Part shown: piece after piece, positions 20,837 through 31,801 of the stretch | Layout: each line of letters opens with the position of its first letter | Numbering within the stretch: the stretch's first letter is position 1 | Assembly (NCBI GenBank): GCA_017979445.1 | Contig: CM030706.1 | Span: 18,772,967 to 18,836,966, forward strand | Length of the DNA: 64,000 nt | Origin: Akebia trifoliata | Taxonomy: Eukaryota > Streptophyta > Magnoliopsida > Ranunculales > Lardizabalaceae | Direction of reading: 5' to 3' | Notes under the pieces: generated by a model | What the model saw: the letters and a program-made list of their open reading frames with translations, nothing else | Database searches by the model: none | Told to the model about the DNA's origin: nothing | Translations under genes and position numbers: made by a program

Positions 20837-22584
20837 TGAAAGGGCCCTCGATCCGCGGGGTGCGCGGATCCGCTTTTGACCCTTGAGGTTTGGGAGTCGC
20901 CACCTACTTATTACGGTTTAGGAACCGATCAATGACTCTAAATAGATAAAGGACTAATCTAAAACAGAAAAAAACTAAATTTGAGGATCATGTTACGGGA
21001 TTGGAAGGTATTAGGCACCAACCCCGCCCGGCCAAAATCGGTTTCTACTAACTTCCCAAATAAATTACATTGCTAAAAACCTAGATAATAATAAATAAAT
21101 AAATAAAAATTATACCTTTCCGATAGCAAAGACTTTGTTCCCTCAGATCCGACAAAAATTGCTCATTGTACCGTACTCCTTGCTTCGTTCTATCTCCGGA
21201 TTTGATTTTTGATCTCCGAGACAAGGTATCTCTACTTTCTTGGATCTGAATTCTTCAAGTTTGTTGTGGATTTTGAGATGTTTTTGGAAGGCTTTTAGGT
21301 GTTTCTTAGGCTAAAATCGAAGGAGGGATGTTAAGTAAGGAGTTGGGGCTCCAAAACTAGGGTTTATGGGAGGCTAGGGGGACTTTTAGACCTACTTCTC
21401 TTAGGGTTTATGATTTGATCCGAAAATAGGGTGTGAGCACCTCTATTTATAGATTTTTTTAGGGATTTATTTTGATAGAGTTAGTGTTTAATTAGAGTTC
21501 TTTTAGTTAGAGTTGTGTTTTAGTTAGAATTGTTTTAGCTAGAATTGTGTTTTAATTATAATTGTTTTAGCTAGAATTGTCTTTTAGTTAGAACTCTATT
21601 AGATAGAATTATTATTTAATTAGAACTCTATTAGGGTTTTGACTTTTGGTCTTATTTGATTGACTTTTAATATTTTGACTTTAGTCTTAATTGATTGACT
21701 TTTAATATCTTGACTTTAGTCTTGCTTAATTGACTTTAATTTTGACTTTAGTCTCATTTGATTGACTTTAATACCTTGACCTTAGTCTTGCTTGATTGAC
21801 TTTAAATTTTTGGAGAACCCCCCTCTATTATATCTTTAATTCTTTGGACCCCCAAATGGAGGGGTCCTTAAAGAAATATCTCACGAACCCTCAACAATTT
21901 TACTTGAAAGCTCGATTGTTCGATTTTTTTAATTCAAAATTTAAATTAATTTCATCAATGTTTCAATTTAATTATTTAATATTTTATTTATTAATTTCAA
22001 AATTTTTAATTATAAAAATTGTGAAATTACCGTTTTACCCTAGAGAGGATTTTTCACGTTTTAAGTCAGTTTTTAATGTTTTAGGATGTTTTAGAATCGA
22101 TTTTTCGTAAGGAATTCAATGGAAATATTAGTTTGTATCATTTATGAAATTTTTTGTGTGAAATGGTCATGAACTTTATGAGGGGTATTTTCGTAATTTT
22201 GTCGAATTCTGTGAAAATTGGCGAAATGATTTATTTGGTTCCGATTTGTTGTTTTATGTGTTCGAAAGGGTTTTTCTAAGCGTAATGTTGGCTCTAGGGT
22301 TGTTTTGATGTTAGGGGTATTTCGGTAATTTAGTCAATTTTCAGTGATTTTTGTCTGGAAGCTTCTTTTTGTTTGCAAGATGATGATTTCTATGTTTCTG
22401 GGATTGTATTTTCCTAGCGTAGCGTGGTTTCTAAGGTTTTGTAAGTTCGAGATACCTCATCCGGATTTCTGAAATATATCTGGTAACAAAACAAAGCAAT
22501 GGAATACACATCCATCATTAGGAATCATTGCGATCGGATTGACTAGTTGATTAATCAGGCGGATGCAAAAATGGGGTGTCTACA
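20837..22584 (-). repeat. 5' LTR of element 1 (family A)
   Basis: 1748 bp, matching 9580-11329. The U5 end keeps a perfect inverted repeat GATCCGCG-GGGTG-CGCGGATC at about 20849-20870, close to the primer site. The U3 carries repeated TTGACTTTAGTCTT words (about 21640-21800), and a TATA-type box reads TATTTATAG at about 21443 on the plus strand. The last base, 22584, is followed by CCAAT. Confidence 0.93.
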
Positions 22585-23459
22585 CCAATCTAGCTTAGAT
22601 ATGGGTCAAATTACGAGATTAGCTTGATTTAAGAAATTCGCACATCTTTTTTTTTTTTTTTCGAAAACAGTTGGCGCTAGACTTTTGCAAGTAATCTACT
22701 CCACTCGGTCGTGGGTTTCGAGTTGGCTTGGTTGGTTGAATACTTTCCCATGGTTGTCTGAAGTGGCACGGGCCCGTTTGAGGTCCGAGGTCTTGAATTT
22801 GTTTAGATTCGACTTATTGAACAAGGAATTTACATATATATATATATATATATATTTTTATTATTATTATTATTATTATTTTGTTTTGTTTGTGAAGGTG
22901 GTATAGGTACTTCAACAACAAATGGGAGTTTCCATGAGTGATCGGGTTCCCTACTGGTCTGTATTAATGGCACGGATGTAATTATCCTTTTGTTATCAGT
23001 GTTTTGGGAATGGATGAGACACTCACTATTTCAACCATGCTCAAAACACGGATGAGGATATTCACTATGTTAACCGTGTTCAAAACACGAATGAGGGTAT
23101 TCACTGCTCCAACCGTACTCCCAACACGGATGAGGCATATGTTCTTCCAACCGTGTTACAAATGCGCACCAGAAAGAAATTCAGTCTCTGTAACACATAG
23201 AAACTGACTTCTTGGACACTATATTAAATGTCCCTCCCTGTTTTCCTTCCCTTCTTTACTATTTTTTTTTTTTTAACATGAATGTGATGCAACATGACAT
23301 GCATTCCCCTTTACCTAAGGGGATATGAAAAGAAAGTGGAAAGAAACAACCTATGATCTACGTGTACTTCTTTGGGCTTACAACTTGGGCTTCAAGGCCC
23401 GAATATATTAAACATATACAACGTTGCTTCGGGGGTCGATGTAAAATTTTAAACTTGTG
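22585..23459 (-). mobile_element. Element 0, continuation to the right of element 1
   Basis: Resumes with the duplicated CCAAT. It contains a TA run (22834-22855), a TTA run (22856-22880), and a 3.5-copy tandem repeat of about 39 bp at 22990-23170 with AACACGGATGAGG in each unit. One unit holds the perfect hairpin CGTGTT-CAA-AACACG (about 23086-23100). 23230-23459 resembles the internal part of the small family-B element near 56560-56700 (CCCCTTTTACCTAAGGG-like block), suggesting relatedness. No LTR is seen before element 2 starts. Confidence 0.6.
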
Positions 23460-25053
23460 TGTAGACACCCCATTTTTGCATTCGCCTGATTAATCAACTC
23501 GTCAACCTGATCGCAACGATTCCCAATGATGGATGTTTATTCCAATGCTTTATTTTGTTACCAGATATGTTTCAGAAATCCGGATGAGGCATCTCGAATT
23601 GACAAAACCTTAGAAATCACACTACGCTAGGAAAATACGACCCCAGAAACATAGAAATCATCATCTTACAGACCAAAAAGAAGCTTCACGATAAAAATCA
23701 CTAAAAATGACCAAATTACCAAAATATCCCTAACATCAAAACAACCCTAGAGGCCACGTTACGATTAGGAAAACTCATTCAAACACATAAAATAACAAAT
23801 CGAAATCAAATAAATCATTTCGCCAATTTTCACAGAATTAGACAAAATTACGAAAATACCCCTCATAAAGTTCACGACCATTTCATACAAAAAACTTCAT
23901 AAATGACAAAAATCAACATTCACATTGAATTCCTTATGAAAAATTGATTCCAAAACATCCTAAAACATTGAAAGACGACTTAAAAAGTAAAAACTCCTCT
24001 CCGAGGGCAAAACGGTAATTTTACAATTTTAATAATTAAAAATTTCGAAATTAATAAATAAACCATTAAATAATGTAAAGTGAAACATTAATAAAATTAA
24101 TTTAAAATTTTGAACCAAAAAATCGATCAATCAGGCTTTCAGGCAAAATTGTTGATGGTTGTCAGGATATTTATTTAAGGACCCCTCCATCTGGGGGCCC
24201 AAAGAATTAAAGATATAATAAAAGGGGGTTCTCCAAAAATTAAAGTCAATCAAGTAAAACTAAAAGTCAACCAAGAAAAACTAAAGTCAAAGTATTAAAG
24301 TCAATCTCATAAGACTAAAGTCAAAACCCTAATATAAACTAATCAAGTCAATCTCATAAGAATAAAGTCAAAACCCTAAATTAAAATCTTAAAGACTAAG
24401 TCAATCTCATAAGACTAAAGTTAAAACCCTAATTCTTCTAAAAAAATTTATAAATAGGAGCCTCCACACCCTATTTTCGTATCAAATCAAAAATCCTAAG
24501 AGAAGTAGGTCAAAAAGCTTCCCTAGCCTCTCACAAACCTTAATTTTGAAGCTCCAACTCCTTACCTAATACCCATACTTCGATTTTAGCCTGAAAAATA
24601 CCTAGAAGCCCTTAAAAATCACTCCAAAATCGATAACAGAATTCGAAGAATCCAGATCTAAGGAAGAGATACCTTGTCTCGGAGATCCGAAATCAGATCT
24701 GAATACAGAACAAAGTAAGGAGTACGGTACAAGGAGAAGTTTTATTAAATCTGAGGGAATAGAACCGTTGCGTTCGAAGGTAAAATCCCTTTTATTTTTT
24801 CTATCTAGGTTTTTGTTAGCAATGTAGTCTTATTTGGGATAAGTAGAGACCGGCATTGGTCGGGCGGGGTTGGTGCCTAACACCTTCCAACCCCATAATG
24901 TGACTCCCGGAATCAATTTTTCTTTAGTAGATTAGTTTCTTTATCCGTTTAGAGTCAGTATTCGGTTCCTAGACTGTAATAACTAGGTGGCGACTCCCAA
25001 ACCTCAAGGGTCAAAAGCGGATCCATGCACCCCGCGGATCGAGGGCGCTTTCA
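23460..25053 (+). repeat. 5' LTR of element 2 (family A)
   Basis: Starts TGTAGACACC and ends GGCGCTTTCA (1594 bp). The U3 has a run of AAGACTAAAGTCAA words at about 24240-24430, each giving an inverted TTGAC core. A TATA box, TATAAATA, is at 24449-24456. The U5 hairpin next to the primer site is weakened (CCATGC in place of CCGCGC). Confidence 0.92.
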
Positions 25054-25054
25054 A

Positions 25055-25069
25055 TGGCGACTCCACTGG
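25055..25069 (+). promoter_or_regulatory. Primer binding site of element 2 (tRNA-Arg type)
   Basis: TGGCGACTCCACTGG one base after the LTR end, followed by AAAC where element 1 has GGA. The first 15 bases match the site of element 1. Confidence 0.85.
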
Positions 25070-25906
25070 AAACTTTTGAGGATCAGACATGAAAAACCCC
25101 CAAGTATGGGAGCATTGCTAAAACGATCTAGATTTTTGTTTATTTGTTAGTTTATTTGTTTATTTATTTGTTAGTTATCTCTATCATTCCTTTTGTTCAA
25201 TTATGGATCATGTGTTTGAGTTGTGAATATTCAATTTTTGCTTGTCATTATTTGTTTATGATTTAATCAACGATCATTTGGAATGACTTGAAATAATTCG
25301 AGATTTCAAGAGAATGACTTTATTGAGATAGGATGACGATTTTTGGACCATGGGTTTTTATTATTTAATTTTGTATGTGGATCTCTCGCTTAAAAAAAAA
25401 ATTATTTTTTAAGAGTTTGCCGATTTGTCCATTAACAATGCGCATAAAAGAAGAAAATTCTATTTTTTTTATTGAGTGTGCATCGGTATGCCCTTTGGCA
25501 ACGAATGTATCCATGGACAGAAAGAAATAAAAAAAAGATTTTGGGCGCGCTGTTGGCAACAGCAACACCTTAAGTGGTGTGTCTAGAGTAAAAGTTTTAT
25601 TTTTAAAAAAAAGAAGAAAAAACTGCACTGCCAAGCTGGTGTGCTGATAACAAAAATGATGTTTTCTTTCTTCTATCTCCTTCTTACATGGGCTGAAAAG
25701 GCAGCAGCCACACAAGTTAAAAGTAGGAGAATAGAGAGATAGAGAGAGAATGAAAAATGGGAGATTTTGGGCGTAATCAGAGAGATTAAAGATCGATTTG
25801 GTTTGATTAGTTTTGGAGAAAACATTTCACCAGTGAGAGCAAAGGGATTTTCGGCTATGTCGCTTGTGATTTTCCCTGGATTGATTGAATTGGATTTGTC
25901 GGATTC
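25070..25906 (+). other. Element 2 leader and left part of the variable region
   Basis: 25070-25350 aligns with the leader of element 1. From about 25350 the two elements diverge. 25350-25906 has a plus-strand frame ending in LVIFPGLIELDLSDSKR and several minus-strand frames, none recognised. An AG-rich tract lies at about 25725-25750. It may be part of the captured host DNA that follows. Confidence 0.4.
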
Positions 25907-26243
25907 AAAGAGGTCGCTGCCTAAAGGCAGACTTGGAAAAATGTCACAGACTACATTACAAACGTGATCTGCAAACGTACTGAGCTCAGCTATAATTATG
26001 GCGTCATACTTATACCAGAAGGCTTGATTGATTTTATTCTTGAGGTGCAACGGCTTATCGCAGAACTGAATGAAATCCTAGCTCATGATGTTGTAGATGA
26101 CAATGTTCTGTGGAAGAAAAAGCTTTGTTACCAATCTCAGCTGCTTTCCGATATCTTTTTTAACTCAAACAATTCAGGAGAAACTGATGCTTGAAAGAGA
26201 TCCACATGGAAACGTCTAGGTTGCCAAGATAGAAATAGAGAAC
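25907..26243 (+). pseudogene. PFP-BETA (fragment): Captured fragment of pyrophosphate-fructose-6-phosphate 1-phosphotransferase, beta subunit
   Basis: PFP interconverts fructose 6-phosphate and fructose 1,6-bisphosphate with pyrophosphate in the plant cytosol; beta is the catalytic subunit. The plus strand reads EVAA, a stop, RQTWKNVTDYITNVICKR, then NYGVILIPEGLIDF, LIAELNEILAHDVVDD and LWKKKL. After a one-base frameshift near 26150 comes QEKLMLERDPHGNV, a stop, then VAKIEIEN. The order and spacing are those of the plant beta subunit, and the alpha subunit differs clearly in this stretch. About 110 of roughly 570 residues remain, with two stops and a frameshift, so it is non-functional. It sits between the primer site and leader modules, in element orientation. 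Confidence 0.85.
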
Positions 26244-27087
26244 TTATCTTCCTTCCATCGCAGATCGTCTGCTTCTAAAGCTGAATCAGAAGCTTTCATC
26301 AGGGATGGTGCATTTCTGAAATAGAGATCTTCGAGCATTATTTAAAGTTTAAGGATGCCTTTTCCATCGATTAAAACCTCTAGAGAATGATCTAAGAGAG
26401 AGTGCGGATGAAGAAGCGTTGTAGTTGGAGTTGCAGGTTTTTGGGGCAATGGGTTTCTGGAGATACACAAATGGTGCCGATGAGCTCAAAAGGTCTACAA
26501 AAATCTAAGGCGAGGATTGCTGGAAATTTCAGCAGAGATTTCTTCTTCAAAATAATCGTCACTTGGAGAATTTGAGAAGCTAAAGAGGGAGATTAAATGC
26601 TTGGGTTTTGTTCTGGATACCAAAAGAAGTTGAAACTCTCGCACGTCCTCCTCAGACCTCTCTTATTCCTTAGGAGATAAAGCTGTTGTGGTGGCTTCTC
26701 ACAAGGAAAAATGGGTTTAAGAGATTTAATCAATTCTAACCGATGCAGAGATTATTAATATAACAGAAAAATGTGGATTTGGCATAGGGAGTGGGGACAG
26801 GATTTTATTAGAAGCAGAAGCTTCACCCATCCAAGAACGATATCTTTTTCAATGGATTATAGGAGATTTAGAGAATCCCTCTTTGGATCCGAAGCAATTT
26901 TTGCGATAAGTCGGCCCTTCGAAGTTCAATCCGAACTTTGGGTTTGAAACATTGGATGGTGGAGAAGGATCTTTGGCTGCCACCACTAGGAATTTGATTA
27001 ATGTTTCTCCAAATGACAACGATGGAAGGTCTGGTTCAATTTCAAACTCATCTTCGCTCCTTAATTACAATAACCCTCAAGAACCCA

Positions 27088-27125
<38 letters not shown>

Positions 27126-27560
27126 CTCTACCAATTAACCAATATGTTTTGATTTTGTTTGAAGGTATAGGATAAATTTCGATGTGCTTGCTGCTGTGTG
27201 TGGTGAAGAAAACAAAATTGAAAAATGCAGGACCGATCTCTCTGTTGCCTTATGGCTGAAAAAAGAACATTTTTCTTTTGTTAATTGAGAGTTACCATTG
27301 ACACACCAATTTTTACTAATGTTACCTCAATTGTGTGTAATTAACTTAGTGATTTATATAAAAATTGGGGTCGCATTAGAAAAAAGTGGTATGCCGTTAG
27401 TAACTCACTTGTTGGTTGCACGTTTTTTTTAGGATTATGTTTTGTTTTTTTTAGTAGCATTTTCTTTGAATTTTTTTTTTTCTCTTCTTTTCTTTGAAAA
27501 ATCAATTTGTGTTTAAAAAAAAATAAAATAAAATAAATAAATAAATAAATAAATAAAGAG
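26244..27560 (+). other. Right part of the variable region of element 2, unrecognised cargo
   Basis: Base composition is more balanced than in the surrounding repeats. Several gene-like plus-strand pieces occur with stops between them, such as GDRILLEAEASPIQERYLF and FNPNFGFETLDGGEGSLAAT (about 26780-26990). I do not recognise a family. A CT microsatellite lies at 27090-27120. The region has no counterpart in element 1 and may be more captured host DNA, possibly from a second gene. Confidence 0.45.
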
Positions 27561-28199
27561 GTTTATACTCCTTAATCCTACAATTATCAGTCTATCCTCA
27601 ATCCAATATTCGTTGAAATCTCGATTGTTCTGAGTCGCTCAAAGCAATCTTTGATTGGAACAACAAAAAAAAAAAGATAGGATTTCGACAATCAACCATA
27701 GGAGTGAATTTTTAGGTGAGTCAACTCAATTGAATCTATCTTACATCACGTGAGGAGCTAGTTGTGTGCTATTTATTTTAATTCTCTTTGTGTGATTTTA
27801 CCATAATGTGTTGCCATGAAACCCAATTTTGAGCGTAATGAGTCGAGTCAACTCGTTTGAACTTATTGGTTTCATGCAAATTTTTGCTTGTTCTTATACA
27901 TTCCCTTGATATGCTATGATGATATTGTTTCCATATTATATGAGGATTGAATGCTATGAGATAAGTTAACTCGATGAGTCCATGTTTGAATAGGTTATGT
28001 GCTAGATTAGGGTGCATGATTTCCCTTTTGATACCCGATTGATATGATGATACCCTTTTGATATCTTGGTTGATAGAACCTTAACTCTAACATATTAATT
28101 GATTGGTTGATTTTAATTCCTCATGATTTGCATACAATGACTTTAATCTTGATAATCTTTTGATGATTCTATTCACTATGATTATGGCCCATTAATGAT
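27561..28199 (+). other. Shared leader segment of element 2
   Basis: Opens after an AAATAAATAAAT run. Its left part matches element 1 at about 18480-18620 in inverse orientation (GATTGTTCTGAGTCGCTCAA against the element 1 form). Repeated ATATGATGATACCC-like words are at 28035-28060. No gene is seen. Confidence 0.5.
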
Positions 28200-28990
28200 C
28201 TGATCTGGCCCATAGGCCCATTTATCTAGAAAAAAGGCCCTGGGCACACCCCACCCTGTTTTGCACACACCACATGCACGTTTACTGTTTTGCACACTTA
28301 CACGTCCTATATAGCCAATGTGGCACTAGTGCGTGGCCCGATTTCTTCGGAGATGCGACGTCATTCATGAAAACCACAACTCTAGTCACGTACCTTAGGG
28401 TATATCAAACTGGGGCATCAATACCGTCTGATCAGGTGATTCTGAGAGGTATATTGATGCACCCAGGCTGGAGCGACCTAAGCCTTTGACCTATTGTGAG
28501 CTACACAGTCACATGTCTCGATTGCCAACGTAGTACTAGTACGTAGTCGAACCCCTCGTGGGATGTCAAATCATTTATGAAAGCTACAACTCTTGACTCA
28601 TACCCATAGGTATGTAAAAGATAATCTAAGTATATCAATTGCACTTTTTTGTCAAAACTGGTGCCTAAGCGAGATCTTGCCCTATTGTACCCTACTGTAC
28701 GAGGGGGATAGACTACGTCTATTCTAGACGAGAAGTATTTAAGTGGGCCCTTACTCAGCATCGTGCGCCACCTCTCAACTGGAAATCAAACTGGCTGTTT
28801 TTAACTTCAGAGAAGTGAGTTGAGGTTTTAGATTATCACCTATACGGTATATCAAACCAAGTCACCAAGTATCGAGAGGTATATAGGTGTATTTGGGCAA
28901 GGGTGGCCAGATAAAATGCATTACACGTAGTAAGCTTAGAGTCTAAAAACCTTCCTTGTAGGTCACGACTCGAACTTATCGTGGGTGTTC
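28200..28990 (+). repeat. Leader modules of element 2
   Basis: Inverse-orientation counterpart of 17390-18260, consistent with the opposite orientation of the element. The overlapping hairpins TAGAC-TAC-GTCTA-TTC-TAGAC lie at 28709-28729. Over a 216-base stretch (about 28274-28489) I count 14 differences from element 1, about the level of the LTRs. Most of those differences would change the 71-residue peptide in the open frame. Confidence 0.75.
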
Positions 28991-30012
28991 CCGGGTTGTT
29001 TAATGGAACCTTTTGATTGATGAGTGTATGTGAATGATGTGAATGATGAGATCAAAGTGTATGATTGTCCTCAAGGATCAAAAATGTTGTTTTTGGAAAT
29101 CAAAATTAGTGCACCGACCCAATAAAGAATCCATTTCTTACAAGAATTCAATAATGACCCAGTCCATCTCGATCCAACAATCATGATGGACCGGGCCATT
29201 TAAATCAAAATGGAAATCAAATATTCAAAGAAGAAAAATAGTTTACAGAAGGAAAATATTTTTCAAAAAAGAATGTTTTCCAAAAGAAGTGTTCTCTAGA
29301 AAAAATGTTTTTCAAAACAAATAAAGATGAAGGAAATGATTTACAAAAGATCTATTTTTTGCATGGAAAATTTTTGAAATATGTTTTTTACAAAAAATCT
29401 ATTTTTGCATAGGCCTTGGAAAATTACCAAAATATGTTGCAAAAAATAATCAGATTTGTAAAATTTTTTATATAATAAAAACATTATTTTCCAATAATTT
29501 TCAAGAGTGCAATAAAATTATTTTCCTTCTGAATAATCATTAAACGGATGAATTGTTTTATGGATTGGTGCACAAAATTCAATAAAATCTCAGGGTTCAT
29601 TTAAAATGTTATTAAAGGGGTAACACTAAAGTTGATTAAATCCACATTCGATTAGATTTCAGGGTTATCATTGCACCTAAACTCAATCGTCCATCATCTA
29701 GCTAGGGGTGTAAATCTAGTCAATTAGAACAAACGTCAATATCAAGTCAACAGTCAGAAATGATCTCAGAATTTTTCAAAATTATACAGTTATTCCTTGA
29801 AGATCATAGTGTTTCAGTCTTGCCGGTTATAAGCAATGTCTCGAGTCCTCAACTCATAATCAAGCCCGTTGTTGTTACTTATCTTGAGTTTTCATGAGTC
29901 ACTTGGATTAGCTCGAGTCCTTTTTTTTTATCAATCTTGCAAGGTCATGTTTTCTTTAGATTGAGTCAACTCTTTTTTCTGTTGAGTCGAGTTAGTTTTT
30001 CGAGTCATAGAA
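28991..30012 (+). other. Spacer of element 2; gag missing
   Basis: 29160-29560 corresponds to the GAAAA/TTTTC-rich spacer of element 1. After 29560 the sequence is unique and reaches the RT-entry fragment at 30013 with no gag core, which element 1 still has in the same position. 29840-30005 repeats GAGTC words (GAGTCAACTC, GAGTCGAGTTAG). Confidence 0.55.
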
Positions 30013-30320
30013 GTGTCTGTCGCCCCATCTAAATTTGATTGGATAAAGGAAATTTCTGAATACCTCGAGCGCATTAACGAATTAACTACTAATCTGGTTT
30101 CAAGGATAGATTTCTTTCCTGAGCAAGAAGATAAGAGTCAGGTTCAACTTTTAATCAAGAAGACAAAGGTCATTGACCTCGGAACAAAAAATAATTCCTA
30201 AAGAGATTCAAGTAGAAACCATCCTATCCCTAGAGGAACACGGGATAATGAATTTCTTGAGAAATTTCAAAAGACTTGTTCACGTGGTCTGGTGAGGATA
30301 TGTTAGGTGCAAGCTTGGGT
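30013..30320 (+). pseudogene. Pre-RT and RT-start fragment (element 2)
   Basis: The frame contains KKTKVIDLGTKNN (element 0 has INLGTKEDPRVVKIG), then, after shifts, TILSLEEHGIMNFLRNF, matching SLEEHEKIMDLLKEF of element 1. The sequence then jumps into integrase about 100 bases later. The deletion removed nearly all RT and both RNase H domains. Confidence 0.7.
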
Positions 30321-30417
30321 GTTGTCCGACATGAAATAGATACTCGCTCGATGAAATGAAAACCCCAACGAGATCAAAGAAGATGCTACAAAATGTTTCA
30401 ATATTGTCCTCACTGCA

Positions 30418-31111
30418 GCTATCATAAGTCAATACAGGGTACCTTTGGGATTAATATCTGATAACGGGTCACACTTCAAAGTCAAGGATTACTTTGTGTT
30501 CAAAGTTCAAGATCCGGTATCATCTCCTTACCGTCCTCAGATTAATGGAGTGGTTGAAGCAAATAGCTAATAAGAGTCTCAAAATAATTATCGTGAAAAT
30601 GTGTCGATTGCACCGAGAATGGTTAGAAAAGCTTTCATTCACCCTAGGGGTACATCATACTTCAATGCAGTCTTCCACTGGAGCTATTCTCTACTTTCTA
30701 GTGTATGATATGGAAGCAATCTTACCAGTTGAAATGGAAATCCCGTATCTCAAGGCTTTCAAGGAAAGTCAATTGTTAGAAATAGATTGGGTTAGTCAGT
30801 GGTATAAAGAATTAAACTTGATCGGAGAAAACCGACTAAGAGCTTTGTACCATTTGCAAGCTTATCAAAGAAGAATCGCCTGTGCGTTTGACAAAAAGAT
30901 CAAGGTCCGTCACTTGCAAGTCGAGGATTTAATACTCAAAGAGAATCGGGCACCTATCTTTGACCCTAGAGGGAAGTTCAAACCAAATTGGGGAAGTTCG
31001 TTCATCATCAAGGAAATATTACTAGGAAAAGCTATCAGGCTTCAAGATCATGAAGGAATCGAGTTACCAGAACCAACCAACCTTGACCAAATCAAACGGT
31101 ACTACATTTAA
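30418..31111 (+). pseudogene. Integrase fragment (element 2)
   Basis: Starts inside the catalytic core with LISDNGSHFKVKDY (second Asp kept) and SPYRPQINGVVEAN (catalytic Glu kept), then a frameshift. The 30494-31111 frame continues with WLEKLSFTLGVHHTS, ILYFLVYDMEAILPVEMEIP and the C-terminal end (FDPRGKFKPNWGSSFIIKE) to a natural-looking stop. The zinc domain and first Asp are absent. Most of the C-terminal 200 codons are intact, so decay is lighter here than elsewhere in the element. Confidence 0.87.
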
Positions 31112-31603
31112 GGAGGCCATTTTTGGCCGAATCAATTTTCCTACTACGTAGTTCATTATCTCTTTTCTCAACCCCTTTGCAGCCTGTTCAAAAAGAAAAA
31201 AATTATGCCTTTTACTTCCTAGCCTGATTACCTAACCCAGGGGAGGAAAAAAATTCGAATACGTCTTGGTCTGATTCCAAAATTCTGGGGTACGTAGGCA
31301 ACTTGAGAAGTTACTTCAGGCCTGACCACAAAAAAAAAAATAGATTCCTCGAAAAAATCTAGAAAAGGTTCAAAAGAAAAAAAAAGAAATATCTTCAAAA
31401 TGGGGAAGAAAATTCAAAGCAAAAGAAATGCCACACAAGGGGCATTCAGGTTTTTGAGCCTCAAAATCCCTTTCTTTTTATACCCAGTCCTAAGCTTACC
31501 CATAAAAGTTCCCCTAATTACCGTGCAAAAAGTCAAGGAAGATAGCGAAGTATAATTAGACAGCAATTCCAGAAGTTCAACAGGAAGAAAAGAAAAAAGC
31601 CTG

Positions 31604-31801
31604 TTAGGTTGAAAACTCGAAAAGGACGACTTAGGCAAAAACTAAGGCAAGCTCGTAAGGTTGAAAATCTGAAAGGACGGTCTTGGCCACAATCAGAGCA
31701 AAGAAAAAAAAGAAAGCTCGCTAGTTTGAAAATCGAAATAGGCAATCTAGGCACAAGTTAGAGCAAGCTCGTTAGATTGAAAACCTGAAAAGGCGATCTA
31801 A
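31604..31801 (+). repeat. Four longer hairpins with GAAA-type loops (element 2)
   Basis: Hairpins at 31604-31634, 31656-31685, 31721-31750 and 31772-31801. Arms are TTAGGTT/GACTTAG, TAAGGTT/GGTCTTG, CTAGTTT/AATCTAG (one T-T mismatch) and TTAGATT/GATCTAA. The last has the inner helix CCT-GAAA-AGG. They match the element 1 hairpins at 13992-14185 in position, orientation and design. Confidence 0.75.

Larger units (their letters stand above)
9580..22584 (-). mobile_element. Element 1: full-length non-autonomous Tat element, LTR family A
   Basis: A 13.0-kb insertion bounded by two LTRs of about 1.75 kb, with CCAAT duplicated outside. Read on the minus strand: 5' LTR, tRNA-Arg-type primer site, variable region, leader modules, gag remnant, a short RT remnant, hairpin arrays, polypurine tract and 3' LTR. 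Protease, most of RT, RNase H and integrase are missing. It could have moved only with proteins from another copy. The two LTRs differ by a few percent by eye, so the insertion is not very recent. Confidence 0.92.
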
